Origin: Kordiimonas aestuarii
GTDB lineage: Bacteria; Pseudomonadota; Alphaproteobacteria; Sphingomonadales; Kordiimonadaceae
DNA length: 64,000 nt
Direction: 5' to 3'
Assembly (NCBI RefSeq): GCF_025574465.1
Contig: NZ_JAOBPP010000020.1
Location: 476,549-540,548, forward strand
The notes under the pieces: model-generated
Database searches by the model: none
The model's input: only the letters and a program-made list of their open reading frames with translations
Told to the model about the DNA's origin: nothing
Made by a program: the position numbers and the translations under genes
In this document: one piece after another, positions 1 through 9,487 of the stretch
How positions within the stretch are numbered: the first letter of the stretch is position 1
Layout of the letters: every line of letters starts with the position of its first letter

Positions 1-1231
1 CCATGCGGGTGAGTGTCTGTTCGTCTCTCTCAATGTTTTGCAGGAATTGCTCTATTCTACATTGTGCGGGTTCAGCTATGGCACCAACCCACTTTTCCTG
101 CGTTTTGCCGGTACAGAAGTCCTTGCCTGCGTAACCTTGGGCGGCGCGCATCAGTTCTTCTGGCTCAAGCGGTGCCAGATCAAAGGCATCGGCACCGGGG
201 AAAAAATCATCAAGGTTATTTTCTACGATGTTGTTCACCTCGCGGAAACGCCCGTTGTCGCGGCCTTTGATCCTGCCCTCAATAATATTGTTGGCGAACA
301 ACGCAAAACTACCCGAGAAACGAACGTCAACGCCCGCCGTGTTCAGAATTGTATTGTTTATGATTTTTGTATTAGCCGCATTATTCAGATAAATACCTAC
401 ATCCGCAGGGCAATTCATTATGATGTTTGAGCTGATCAGACCTTTATAATGTTCAATCTTGCATGACCGGCCCTGACAAAACCGCGGATCTGATGTTCCG
501 CCGCCGCCGAGCGATAAGCCTAGCCTTACACCACCATGGTGGCGCCATTCGCAAATGATCAAATTTCGCTCAAAAATGCCGTTGTCGGAGTTTCCTTTCA
601 AGAAAGCAGCGTAGCTAATATAGTTTCCGCCAGCTTTCTGAAAATCGGCGAAAAAATTATGCCGAATTGTCCAAAAGCGCCCGCCAACGACGTCTATGGG
701 CGTTACAGGATTTGAGGTGTTCCGAGGGCGCCGGTTATAAAAATAGTTATCCTCGATCAGCACATTGTCTGGGAAATACTGTTTTTCATCAATAATCTGG
801 CCGTTGCCTTTGATTGCAGCATTGAAGTCGATAAACTTGTTATTACGGATGACGGTTCCATCTGCGGTACCTAAAACTTGAAACGCGTGCTCGCATTTGC
901 TGTCACTCTCACACACACCAACAAACTTTATGCCTTCAATATGCCAGTTGCTTCCTATGATCTTAAAACCGATGGTGCTGGGCACCTCGATGGTTATTTC
1001 TCCCTCAGTTGAGGGCCGGATGGTAATGGGCTGATCCTCTGTCCCGGACTCTTGCAATAACACAGTTTTGGTCAGGCGGTATATTCCTGGATAAACCGCG
1101 AAAACGTCACCGGGCTTCGCACCTTCAACAAATTTGTTGAAATTATCGTCTGCAACAAGAATTTCGTCAGCATGGGCAGCAACTGACATCATAAGGTAAA
1201 AAAGAATCGCAAGCGAAAGTCTGCTGACCAT
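1..1231 (-). CDS. Secreted right-handed beta-helix protein, partial (C-terminus beyond window)
   Basis: An open frame of 410 codons runs from an ATG at 1231 to the left edge without a stop, so the C-terminus is missing. The first 21 residues are a clear Sec signal peptide ending VAAHA before DE. The mature part shows the repeating short-strand pattern of parallel beta-helix proteins, with many Asn/Ile/Ile turns (for example IRNNKF, IEDNYF, IINNTI), and a central stretch rich in His, Arg and Gly. It resembles the chondroitinase-B / polysaccharide lyase 6 style of beta helix, which acts on acidic polysaccharide outside the cytoplasm. I cannot identify catalytic residues with confidence, so lyase activity is only a possibility. 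It lies 96 bases downstream of the membrane-protein gene ending at 1328, and cotranscription is possible. Confidence 0.75.
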   Translation of the reverse strand, partial: MVSRLSLAILFYLMMSVAAHADEILVADDNFNKFVEGAKPGDVFAVYPGIYRLTKTVLLQESGTEDQPITIRPSTEGEITIEVPSTIGFKIIGSNWHIEGIKFVGVCESDSKCEHAFQVLGTADGTVIRNNKFIDFNAAIKGNGQIIDEKQYFPDNVLIEDNYFYNRRPRNTSNPVTPIDVVGGRFWTIRHNFFADFQKAGGNYISYAAFLKGNSDNGIFERNLIICEWRHHGGVRLGLSLGGGGTSDPRFCQGRSCKIEHYKGLISSNIIMNCPADVGIYLNNAANTKIINNTILNTAGVDVRFSGSFALFANNIIEGRIKGRDNGRFREVNNIVENNLDDFFPGADAFDLAPLEPEELMRAAQGYAGKDFCTGKTQEKWVGAIAEPAQCRIEQFLQNIERDEQTLTRM

Positions 1232-1327
1232 GGAGTTTACCTAACCTTTTGTGGTTTCAAATCCGTTCTTTGGGTGTGATGTGCAGTTTTAACGACCCAC
1301 TACTGCTACCTTAGCGCAGTTGGCCGC

Positions 1328-3196
1328 TTAGTTGAACTTTCTTTCCAGCCACAAAAAAAACGCTGATAATACAAACATCACCCACAACCATTTTGGGGCG
1401 AATAAATTTGAGCGATGGGATGCTTTTTCGCTAGGGTTTCGCGGAGCACTCAGACGAAATAAACTGGCTTGCTGCCGGTTCGACTGGTCAACAGCCTGCC
1501 AATCACTATCTGAATAGACATAAAAATAGTCTATGTCCCATATCCCATTGTCGGATGATCCGTTGCCGTCACCGGACAATTGAATTTGATGCCAACCTGT
1601 GTCCGTCGGCTCATATAATGCGCAATGCCTGTTGGAACCGAGCTGATCAGATGTGAGCGTCAGGCTGGTTCTGGCGGCCTCATCATTTGGTGCAGCTATA
1701 TGTACTATCGCTGCTTCCGATTTGAGTAATGCACAGATATTTAATCTGTCGAGCACCCGCGGTATCTCTCGTGTGCCTTGGGGAACCAGCCTTGGTATCG
1801 CTTCGTTTCGGGCAATGCCGCCCATAACCTGTGCCCAATAATGGGAGTAAGCTGGCGCATCGCCATTTGTTAGTAATGCATTGCTTTGCCTCAGTCGAGT
1901 GAGCGCTATCACGCCATTACCTTCACGCCGGGCAACGGTCAAGTGTGTACCCTCTGTCGAGGTAACCAGAGGGTATGTGCCGGGGCCAGAAATGGAAATG
2001 GGCAGGGCAGGCAGGCTGTAGTTATTTTCAAACGCCGCAATGATTGGGGTGCTTTTATCGTTGGGGCTTTCTTCCTGCTGTAACTCAAACTGTGCAAGAA
2101 GGTGTCCTCGGGCGTCGGGCATGGAGGCCACCAGCTCACCATCTATCATCAGCAACATGCCTAACCCATGCCGGATCGCTTGGGTTAAGTTGCTCCGCTC
2201 CTGTTGGGATGAGCTCATATACGCTCGGCCATCCATAAGCAGGAAGTCTTGTCGCTCAAACCTCAATTCGCTCGAATCGTTCAGCGACGGGCGATTGGCT
2301 ACCTGGGTAATATATTGATCCTTGCTAATTTTTGTTCGAATGATCAGTTCGGTGCCGTGTGAAGTGGCCCAGTTCATCAACTGGCGCACCTCAAACGAGG
2401 GGGCTGATTGAATGATCATTATCTTTACGGGATTGGTTTTGGTGACAGAAATCGCAACACGCTCGCGTGTAAGTTCATTCTTCTCCCGGTCGAGAACCGT
2501 GAGATAATATGTTATTGGACCGTCAATTGGCGTACGGATAGTAAAAGAAAAGTGGTTATTTGATCTTAGTGGAACAGATTGTATTTCTTGCGCCGCCTGG
2601 TCTGATAACGTAGCCGTATATACCTCGTTTTCTGGATAATGCTGAGGCGCGATAAACCGCCCCGACACAGTCCAAGGCTCACCGATCGTAACAGACTTCC
2701 GCCATTTTACGTCAACGATTCCCGAAATGTTGGCTGGAGTCCATTCGATATCGACAGCGGCTGGAATTGCGCGCCAATCACGAGTTGATAGACCATGTCC
2801 CATCAACTTAAGCACGCCCATGCCGGTCTCTCGCAGGGGCAGCACCGATACGTCTGGGATTGCATTCACGCCAGCGATATCAGCGGCCACCGAAGGCAGA
2901 GCGTAAAGCCGCGGGAATCCCTTTATGCCGTGTTCATCGATATCGTCCGGGGTATCCGTTATTAGAGTAACCGTTTTGGCGCCCGACTGTGTGACCTGGG
3001 GATTAATCAAGAGCAGCAATATGCAGGCATATGCAACCACGTTGACGGTGCAGACAAGTAAACGCCGTCCGATATTCTGGCTCCGGGCGAAAACGCGGAC
3101 GGCAGTGTATACAAGAGAAATGCTCGAGAGGACCAAGGCCGGGATGAGCCAAAATGTTGGTAAGTCAGTGGTCCATATTTCAGATACTGCCGTCAA
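1328..3196 (-). CDS. Large membrane-anchored protein, glutamine-amidotransferase-like / BatB-type, last gene of MoxR-vWA block
   Basis: This 622-residue protein has two membrane helices near its N-terminus (around residues 12-30 and 45-62) and one at the very C-terminus (ending WLERKFN), which leaves a large extracytoplasmic or cytoplasmic middle. The middle has an Ig-like beta segment followed by an alpha/beta region (KIMIIQSAPSFEV, DFLLMDGRAY, GLGMLLMIDG) typical of the GATase-1-like domains that follow MoxR/DUF58/BatA genes. No catalytic Cys is evident there. I chose the TTG at 3196 because it overlaps the stop of the upstream gene as TTGA. The longer ATG frame from 3301 would overlap that gene by 109 bases and begins with non-membrane, basic sequence. 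The function is unknown. Confidence 0.7.
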   Translation of the reverse strand: MTAVSEIWTTDLPTFWLIPALVLSSISLVYTAVRVFARSQNIGRRLLVCTVNVVAYACILLLLINPQVTQSGAKTVTLITDTPDDIDEHGIKGFPRLYALPSVAADIAGVNAIPDVSVLPLRETGMGVLKLMGHGLSTRDWRAIPAAVDIEWTPANISGIVDVKWRKSVTIGEPWTVSGRFIAPQHYPENEVYTATLSDQAAQEIQSVPLRSNNHFSFTIRTPIDGPITYYLTVLDREKNELTRERVAISVTKTNPVKIMIIQSAPSFEVRQLMNWATSHGTELIIRTKISKDQYITQVANRPSLNDSSELRFERQDFLLMDGRAYMSSSQQERSNLTQAIRHGLGMLLMIDGELVASMPDARGHLLAQFELQQEESPNDKSTPIIAAFENNYSLPALPISISGPGTYPLVTSTEGTHLTVARREGNGVIALTRLRQSNALLTNGDAPAYSHYWAQVMGGIARNEAIPRLVPQGTREIPRVLDRLNICALLKSEAAIVHIAAPNDEAARTSLTLTSDQLGSNRHCALYEPTDTGWHQIQLSGDGNGSSDNGIWDIDYFYVYSDSDWQAVDQSNRQQASLFRLSAPRNPSEKASHRSNLFAPKWLWVMFVLSAFFLWLERKFN

Positions 3197-5436
3197 GATG
3201 TGAACTCGTCGTCTGATTTTAATTGAATAAGCGGATCGGTGGGAGAGAAGTATCCTGGCCTTAACTGAGGAATACTCTCCGCAGGGGATAACATTTTCCA
3301 AAGCGCGGACTTCAACCCAGACACACAGTCTTCACAGTCCGGTAGCACAAGGCTGTTTGAAAGCAGCACCTTTTCTAAGGTAGCAGCATAAGAAAGAACA
3401 GCAGGCCGCTGCTGGGCTTGCTTCTGCAGTAGCTTACTTAAATCTGAAAGAACCGCTCGGTTATCGCTATCCAGCGTGCTAGATGCATTGAAAATACGGA
3501 AAGCAGCCCGAACGAGTGCTTGTTCTTCGGGTTTATTCCACCCCTGCTCAACGATAGAGCTGTAACCGCTTATCTCTTTGAGTTCGCCCGTCAGGCGTTT
3601 TTCTTCTGATACTGGGGGCGGCTCAAAACCAAGCCGTTTGACATAAATTCGGTCAGCCTGTTTCGCAAGTTTTAGAAACTTCAATGCCTCATATTCAAAT
3701 GGCAGGGCCTTTGCTGGTTCCGCCAGCATAAGATGTAACTCCGCCTGCCACATTATGCTGACCGCTTTTTTCATCAATGTTTTTGGGTCGCGTTTCGCGA
3801 TAGGCCCGATGTCGGCATCTTCGTGGCTGTGGCCAAATCGGGCTATGAGTTGGCTTGCTGCATCACCTGTGGCATTTGTTTGCGTCTTGTCATGTAAGTG
3901 CCCGACTTCAGGCCGCTCTTTTTCGTGCTCATCGCCCTCGTGGGCTGTGTGTTCTTGATGTGATGCTTCTGCGCTACTTTCAGCTAGTTGTTCGCCAGGA
4001 CCTTCGCCAAATTCGTCGCCTAGATATTGGCCATAGCGCTGTTTTAGATCACTCTGTGCTTGTCCCAGGCTATACGATGTCTCTGAAAATATTTTTTTGT
4101 TCAGAGCAGGCTGATCCGCGATGAGTTGTTCGGTTTCGATAATGATCTGGCGTTGGCTTTTAAAGTACTCAGGAATAAAATCACTAACGATACCTTCTGC
4201 GGTAATAGTATTTGCGGCTTCATCAAGCCACCTGACAATAACGGTAGCGGATTTGCTCAGGTTTTTGACGGGCATCTTGTTGTCTTCCGCTATGATGGAG
4301 AAGTAGAGTTCATCTCCCGGTTCCATACCGAGTTTTTTTAAGTCCCAGTCTCGCTGGTAGACGTTTTTCCCCTCGCCGGGGCCTGAATCAAACTCAAATA
4401 TCTCATCCCTGAATTTTACCGCTTCTCCGCTTCCCTTGGCGACCGATGCCAATATTCTGGTATCGCTGATGCCATAGTCATCGACAATTTCGGCCAAAGT
4501 CATAAAGATTGGATCTGCATTTCGGGTGAATTCAATGGTGGATGCCTTGGGGCTTACCAATCGGATCGACGGTTTCTGATCTTTTCTGACAGCGACTGTA
4601 TATATGTCACCCACCAAATATTCCGTCGTCCCCGTTTTGTGTATGATCTGATACAACGCGGAATTTTGCACATCCTGTGTCAATTCGTAACTGCCGGAGG
4701 TGTTTCGGGCCAGTCGCTGGGCGGCGTGATCGCCAGACTTCAGTAAATACTCGCCGTCTGAGCGTGAAAACTGAAACTTCCATGTGACGCTGCTGCCTTC
4801 TGGAATTTCCATATTCCCAGAGGTTACTGTGCGCGGCGGCAAGCCAGTATATATGGGCGGGGTGATATCCGCTTCAATGCTTGTGATACCTGCGGGCTGG
4901 GGTGATGGAATGCCTTGGCTGGGTTCACTGACAGGGTCAGCTGTTTCCTGCGAGCTTATGATAGTGGCTATTGTTGCTCCCGTCGCAAGCAGCGCTGCCA
5001 TCATCATGATCAAACGAAAAATTGCTCGAAACGGAACCGCCGGAAGCCACAGAGAGGGCGATTGAAGGACCGCCTCATAATGAGAGTTCATTTTGTCCCA
5101 TTGAAGTCTTTGCAATAACGGTAGTGGATCGCGCGGCCTTAAAAGCAGTTGCGCACTTTCTTCAAATTGAGGGTCTATACGGTTGAGGTAAAGTAGAAAC
5201 TCTTTCGGTTTTATTCGCCTGTATGTGGGCTCAATGAAAAGTGACGCGAGGATGATGACGCATACCAGCACTGTGCCAAGTACCAGTACAAGAAAATCGA
5301 TATTCGTTAAAATGCCTGTGATAACCAAGGTGATGCCTATCACCAGAGCAAATAGAATGCGATTCCCCAAAAGACGCTGTTTGATTGCGGCGAGGGGAGG
5401 GGACACGTCCTTCAGGTCATAGTGGCGATCAGGCAT
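3193..5436 (-). CDS. DUF4175-like membrane protein with His/Glu-rich segment
   Basis: The product is 747 residues. Two hydrophobic helices lie around residues 25-65 and a third around 135-160, followed by a long extracytoplasmic-looking region with a beta-rich part (ADITPPIYTGLPP) and then a helical C-terminal half. This arrangement, and its place after MoxR, DUF58 and BatA-like genes, matches DUF4175-type proteins of alphaproteobacteria. A charged segment around residues 490-530 is unusually rich in His and Glu (SHQEHTAHEGDEHEKE) and might bind metal. Its start overlaps the end of the upstream BatA-like gene by 8 bases, and its stop overlaps the next start by 4, so translation is probably coupled. 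No enzymatic motif was recognised. Confidence 0.7.
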   Translation of the reverse strand: MPDRHYDLKDVSPPLAAIKQRLLGNRILFALVIGITLVITGILTNIDFLVLVLGTVLVCVIILASLFIEPTYRRIKPKEFLLYLNRIDPQFEESAQLLLRPRDPLPLLQRLQWDKMNSHYEAVLQSPSLWLPAVPFRAIFRLIMMMAALLATGATIATIISSQETADPVSEPSQGIPSPQPAGITSIEADITPPIYTGLPPRTVTSGNMEIPEGSSVTWKFQFSRSDGEYLLKSGDHAAQRLARNTSGSYELTQDVQNSALYQIIHKTGTTEYLVGDIYTVAVRKDQKPSIRLVSPKASTIEFTRNADPIFMTLAEIVDDYGISDTRILASVAKGSGEAVKFRDEIFEFDSGPGEGKNVYQRDWDLKKLGMEPGDELYFSIIAEDNKMPVKNLSKSATVIVRWLDEAANTITAEGIVSDFIPEYFKSQRQIIIETEQLIADQPALNKKIFSETSYSLGQAQSDLKQRYGQYLGDEFGEGPGEQLAESSAEASHQEHTAHEGDEHEKERPEVGHLHDKTQTNATGDAASQLIARFGHSHEDADIGPIAKRDPKTLMKKAVSIMWQAELHLMLAEPAKALPFEYEALKFLKLAKQADRIYVKRLGFEPPPVSEEKRLTGELKEISGYSSIVEQGWNKPEEQALVRAAFRIFNASSTLDSDNRAVLSDLSKLLQKQAQQRPAVLSYAATLEKVLLSNSLVLPDCEDCVSGLKSALWKMLSPAESIPQLRPGYFSPTDPLIQLKSDDEFTS

Positions 5437-6754
5437 GACGAAGCCTTTCGCTTAGCCAGCGCTCGGCGATCCAGAAGGCTAACAGAAGGACACACAATAG
5501 CGTCGCGAGCGGTCGCGACGGGTAATCGGTATTCTTGGAGTGCACGTTAGTTGCTGTATTATTGTCAGTGGGTAAGTTAATGCGCGCATCTGGATAGCGG
5601 TCGTCAAGGCCTTCTTCTCCTAGCAGCAGGGTGAGCAAAACAATGGGGAAGTCAGGTTGGGCTGCAAGGCCGTTATTTTCAAAAAATGGATCAAATCTGA
5701 ACCTGAGCACCTGATGGCCCGATATGGTTTTGCTGGTAAGAAGAGATATTCCGTCATCTGTTGCCCACCGGTCGACCCAGCCTTGGCCTTGGCGGTTGCC
5801 CTCCACCCGGGTCACTGAAAAACGGGTGAAGGGGTAGTTATCCAGCGCGGTGTTGCTGACGGTGGAACCAGATAACATGTGGGGCACAAGCAATATTTTT
5901 GCGTCCTCACGAAGTGACAGCTCCCACAGTTCGGTCAATGGCAAGTCTTCCGGCCAGAATACCCATGTTGCGTCCGCCATAGCTTGTGGCTGGAGCGCAA
6001 TATATTCGGTAATGTCCGCGGCTAGCAAAATGTTTCGGGCTCGGCCTATCCGCTCCAGCGTTTGGAAAAGAAACCGTGCATTAGCTTTTGTCTCATCGGA
6101 GGCAATGATATGGACTGTCAGTTGATGAGGCTCAGGGCTTCCAACCCCGTTACCAGGATTGACGTGCCACTTGATGTTATAGTCTCGCAGCGCGCCGATC
6201 TTGTTAAATTCACGCGCAAGCCCTGTGGAATAGACATGTATAGGGCTGTTATGACGAACGGTCGACAATCGATTTAAAAGCAATGTTGAGTGATCGGAGG
6301 GGGCAATCCCATCCGCCCTTAACTTCTCCGCGACATAATGAAGCTGGCTTCCTTTCAAAGGAACAATTTGCTCTGCGAGTAAGTAGGTATCGCCGGACCG
6401 CACGTTGGCTTGCAACTTGTCGATATCTTGCTCTGTGGATTGTGCGAGCCAAAACGGCGTAACGTAACTTACCTGTTCTGAGGCTCCCGTCGTCGCTTCC
6501 CTGGAGAGACCAGCCATTAGCAATGCTGCAAGTATAAAAATGAGCACCCTGAGACACAGAAGCACGTAGTGCATAAGTTTTATCTCAGTAAGGCGCTTTG
6601 ATTTGGTATCTTTGATTAATTCTATCGAGCCCACCACCACCCGCTTGCCTTTGCTCTTGTTGAACAGATGGATAAGCACGGGCACAGCTACAGTGGTGAG
6701 CGCGGCAAGACCTGCCGCATTGGTCACTGAAAACTCCCCAAGTAAACCAGGCAT
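5429..6754 (-). CDS. BatA-like membrane protein (aerotolerance regulator N-terminal domain)
   Basis: The N-terminus has the BatA signature: a short hydrophobic segment followed by PVLIHLFNKSKGKRV, then a second helix after LTEIKLMHYVLLCLR. A final membrane helix sits just before the C-terminus (LLCVLLLAFWIAERWL). The roughly 350-residue middle is an alpha/beta domain but shows no DxSxS metal site, so it is not a canonical vWA domain. The ATG directly follows the stop of the DUF58 gene (TAGATG). BatA-like proteins work with MoxR ATPases in envelope processes in other bacteria; the specific client here is unknown. The assignment rests on the N-terminal motif and the context. Confidence 0.75.
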   Translation of the reverse strand: MPGLLGEFSVTNAAGLAALTTVAVPVLIHLFNKSKGKRVVVGSIELIKDTKSKRLTEIKLMHYVLLCLRVLIFILAALLMAGLSREATTGASEQVSYVTPFWLAQSTEQDIDKLQANVRSGDTYLLAEQIVPLKGSQLHYVAEKLRADGIAPSDHSTLLLNRLSTVRHNSPIHVYSTGLAREFNKIGALRDYNIKWHVNPGNGVGSPEPHQLTVHIIASDETKANARFLFQTLERIGRARNILLAADITEYIALQPQAMADATWVFWPEDLPLTELWELSLREDAKILLVPHMLSGSTVSNTALDNYPFTRFSVTRVEGNRQGQGWVDRWATDDGISLLTSKTISGHQVLRFRFDPFFENNGLAAQPDFPIVLLTLLLGEEGLDDRYPDARINLPTDNNTATNVHSKNTDYPSRPLATLLCVLLLAFWIAERWLSERLRHA

Positions 6755-7660
6755 CTAGCGTATGACCTTTCGGCGGCTATCGAGGAAGTCGTATATGGCT
6801 TGATCCATGGGGTTATCAATATTGATACAACTCAATGGAATGGAAAGAGCACTGGTGTATTGCTGCAGTTCGGTTTGAAATTGTACCCAGCGCTTTTGAT
6901 AGGCTTCACATGCACCTTTCGCAGAGATCAATATTTGTTCGCCGGTTTCAGCATCTTCAAACCGAACAACCCCCTTGTAAGGAAATTCAGCTTCATCTTT
7001 GGTTGTTAGCTGAATCGCAGCAACTTCCGTTCTACCCACTGCCAAAGCTTGCAAAAGGTCATTCAGCTCATCCCGACGCTGATAAAAGTCGCTTATCACA
7101 AAAAGCAACCCGGCTGACTGAAGCGGATGTATAATCTTTGAAATTTGTGCGAGTGGCGGAAAAAAAAACCCAGCTTTAAGCCGCGCTAACTCAAGTAAAA
7201 TAGCTGACCAATGCTGCTCGCCGCTGCCGAGTGGGACCACATGTTGTTTATCGGCCGACAGGGCCATAAAGCCGATCCGGTCACCCTGCCGGAAGGCAAG
7301 GTAGGACAGCGTTGCAATCAGATGCGCGGCATAGTCGAGTTTACTCCAATGTGGTTGTTTTGTTTCAGAGGCGGAGCCGACCTGCATGGACGCGCTGGTG
7401 TCTAGGACAAACCAGACAGCAATTTCGCTCTCTCTTTCAGCCTCCCTAACAAAATATTTGTCTGATCGGGCAAAAAGTTTCCAGTCGATACGCCCAAGTT
7501 CGTCTCCGTCTTCGTAGGAACGATACTGGCTAAATTCTATTCCTACTCCTCGTTGCCTGCTTTGGTGCAGGCCATGCAGAAATCCGTCAGCCACAGTCTT
7601 GGCGATCAGGGGCATATCTTTGACGCGCGCCAGTGTTTTCGGGTCTATTAAGCGTTCCAT
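6755..7660 (-). CDS. DUF58 family vWA-type protein
   Basis: The 301-residue protein has the DUF58 core: GRIDWKLFARSDKYFVRE followed by VWFVLDTSASM, which is a DxSxS metal-ion-dependent adhesion motif of a von Willebrand A fold. It has no signal peptide or membrane helix and is expected in the cytoplasm, at the inner face of the membrane. DUF58 proteins are the usual partners of MoxR AAA+ ATPases, as adaptor or client. The gene follows moxR after 11 bases and directly abuts the BatA-like gene, so the pair-plus-membrane-partner arrangement is complete. Confidence 0.88.
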   Translation of the reverse strand: MERLIDPKTLARVKDMPLIAKTVADGFLHGLHQSRQRGVGIEFSQYRSYEDGDELGRIDWKLFARSDKYFVREAERESEIAVWFVLDTSASMQVGSASETKQPHWSKLDYAAHLIATLSYLAFRQGDRIGFMALSADKQHVVPLGSGEQHWSAILLELARLKAGFFFPPLAQISKIIHPLQSAGLLFVISDFYQRRDELNDLLQALAVGRTEVAAIQLTTKDEAEFPYKGVVRFEDAETGEQILISAKGACEAYQKRWVQFQTELQQYTSALSIPLSCINIDNPMDQAIYDFLDSRRKVIR

Positions 7661-7671
7661 GGAATTATAGC

Positions 7672-8667
7672 CTAGCCGATCGAACTCTTGGGCTCACTCA
7701 CCTCCCGGAATAGTGCTGCAATAACATTTTCCACCTGTATGTCCTCGGCCTCCGCCTGGAAACTGAGCAGGATACGGTGGCGCAATACAGCATTGGCGAC
7801 GAAGCGGATATCATTGAGCGTGACGGCGTAGCGGCCGCTGATTAAAGCCTTGGCTTTAGCGCATTTAACCAGAGCTTGGCCGGCCCTGGGGCCCGCGCCC
7901 CAGCGCACATAATCCCGTATCATGCTAACGAGGCTTTCCTGAGGACGGGTTGCGCGGACGAGGCGGGCGACATACGTCAGCAGATCCTCTGAAATTTCTA
8001 CTGTTGTCACAAGTTCTTGCAGTGCAACAATGTCGGCGCCATTCAACACAGTATTCAACTGCGCCTTATAGGCACCTGTCGTCCGGTTGAGAATTTCAAC
8101 TTCCTCTTGCTCCGTTGGGTAACCGACGCGAATGAACATCAGAAAGCGATCGAGTTGTGCTTCTGGCAAGGGATAAGTGCCAGCCTGTTCAACAGGGTTT
8201 TGTGTTGCGAGCACGAAAAATGGCCGGGGCAGGGTATATTGTTGACTTGCATAGCTGACACTGTGTTCCTGCATTGCCTCAAGAAGCGCAGCCTGTGTCT
8301 TGGGAGGTGTCCGGTTGATCTCATCTGCCAGCATGATATTCGTAAATACTGGCCCCTTGCGGAATTTGAAGAAACGTTTGCCAGTGCTATGATCTTCCTC
8401 GAGAATTTCGGTACCGATGATATCACTCGGCATTAAGTCAGGGGTAAATTGTACGCGATGGAAATCCAGCTCCAGAGTTTTCGCCAAGGTGTTGACCATC
8501 AAGGTCTTGGCAAGCCCAGGCACTCCCTCTAGCAGGCAGTGGCCACCCGCCAGGATACTGATAAGTAGCTCTTCAACAATATCCCGCTGGCCAACAATCA
8601 CCTTGCCAACCTCGTCCAGCACATAGTCCAGCATGCTGATTTTCGACTTTACAGTCTGCTCGTCCAT
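7672..8667 (-). CDS. MoxR family AAA+ ATPase
   Basis: A 331-residue AAA+ ATPase of the MoxR subfamily. It shows Walker A as GVPGLAKT (about residues 48-55), Walker B as MLADEINR (about 112-119), the ATQNPVEQAGTYPLPEAQLDRF sensor region, and the C-terminal lid with RYAVTLNDI. MoxR ATPases act as chaperones that remodel or insert metal cofactors into vWA-containing partners. Here DUF58 and BatA-like genes follow directly. A Tat-exported DUF4159 gene lies 42 bases upstream and is probably in the same transcript. Confidence 0.93.
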   Translation of the reverse strand: MDEQTVKSKISMLDYVLDEVGKVIVGQRDIVEELLISILAGGHCLLEGVPGLAKTLMVNTLAKTLELDFHRVQFTPDLMPSDIIGTEILEEDHSTGKRFFKFRKGPVFTNIMLADEINRTPPKTQAALLEAMQEHSVSYASQQYTLPRPFFVLATQNPVEQAGTYPLPEAQLDRFLMFIRVGYPTEQEEVEILNRTTGAYKAQLNTVLNGADIVALQELVTTVEISEDLLTYVARLVRATRPQESLVSMIRDYVRWGAGPRAGQALVKCAKAKALISGRYAVTLNDIRFVANAVLRHRILLSFQAEAEDIQVENVIAALFREVSEPKSSIG

Positions 8668-8709
8668 TTTCTTACTCGCATATCATAATGTTTTGATGCC
8701 TATTGCACC

Positions 8710-9414
8710 TTATGCCGTCATTGCATAGACGACGATATTTACAGCAAACCGGGTATTGTCCACCCGGAGCCAACGCTTGTTTCTAAAATCGTAATCCCAT
8801 TCACAGCCGTAGTCTTTATTGCTGTAAAGCACCGATATTTTCCCATCAATTACAATGGCCTTCAGGTAGTCATGGACCAGATCGTCACCCCAGCCATTTA
8901 GCTCCAAGCCGGTATTAGGGGGACCATCAAATTTGAAAAAAGATGAGTAAATCGGATGATCATCCGGTATCTTCACCAGAGCATCTTCCCCGAATATCTC
9001 TGCCATCTGTTCCTCAAATGTTCTGGCAAAAAGGCCATCAATGTCGTGGTTACAATCATCGACGAAGACAAAACCACCACTGCGTACATATGTTTCAAAA
9101 TTCTGCTTTTCACTGGGGTTAAACTCGACCAGTCGGTGCCCAGCCATATAGCAGAATGGAGAAGACAACATTTGTGGGTCCTCAAGCGCGATCACTCGTT
9201 CGCGGAGGTCAACACGAATAGTCGTATATTCTATTAATGAATTCAATATGTTGGCAGGCGTCCTTTCATCAACTTCCCAGTCACCGGATTCATAGCTGAG
9301 GCGTGTGAAATAGAAATCATAATCGTTTTTGAGTGTGGATAATGCGCCAGCCCGGCCCGAAGTTGCGATCAGGCCTAAAGCTCCTAAAGACTTTATGAAG
9401 TTTCTACGATGCAC
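8710..9414 (-). CDS. DUF4159 domain protein with Tat signal
   Basis: The 234-residue product begins with a twin-arginine signal (HRRNFIKSLG, hydrophobic stretch, SGRAGA), so export folded through Tat is likely. The rest matches the DUF4159 family: YDFYFTRLSYESGDW, DDPQMLSSPFCYMAGH-like core, and GGFVFVDDCNHD. DUF4159 has a GATase-like fold of unknown activity and is often fused to the C-terminus of BatA-like proteins; here it is a separate exported protein. The start codon is GTG at 9414, the only in-frame start that gives the Tat motif at the N-terminus. It sits between the TldE-like gene and moxR. Confidence 0.85.
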   Translation of the reverse strand: MHRRNFIKSLGALGLIATSGRAGALSTLKNDYDFYFTRLSYESGDWEVDERTPANILNSLIEYTTIRVDLRERVIALEDPQMLSSPFCYMAGHRLVEFNPSEKQNFETYVRSGGFVFVDDCNHDIDGLFARTFEEQMAEIFGEDALVKIPDDHPIYSSFFKFDGPPNTGLELNGWGDDLVHDYLKAIVIDGKISVLYSNKDYGCEWDYDFRNKRWLRVDNTRFAVNIVVYAMTA

Positions 9415-9445
9415 AGTTGGTCTTGCTACAATAAGGCCGAAAGTA

Positions 9446-9466
9446 GGGGGCGGATGTTCCGCCCCC
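9446..9466 (-). terminator. GC-rich intercistronic hairpin after the TldE-like gene
   Basis: A perfect 8-bp GC stem (GGGGGCGG with CCGCCCCC) and 5-base loop lie 22 bases past the stop of the TldE-like gene and before the DUF4159 gene. On the minus strand only a short U-poor run follows (TACTTTC). It is therefore more likely an mRNA-stabilising or partial-termination element inside the operon than a strong terminator. Confidence 0.5.
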
Positions 9467-9487
9467 TGGTTGTCGTTTTAAAGATCT

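Noticed and set aside
13..430. Two plus-strand frames at the left edge
   Set aside because: They are shadows of the minus-strand beta-helix gene, which has a signal peptide and runs 410 codons without a stop.
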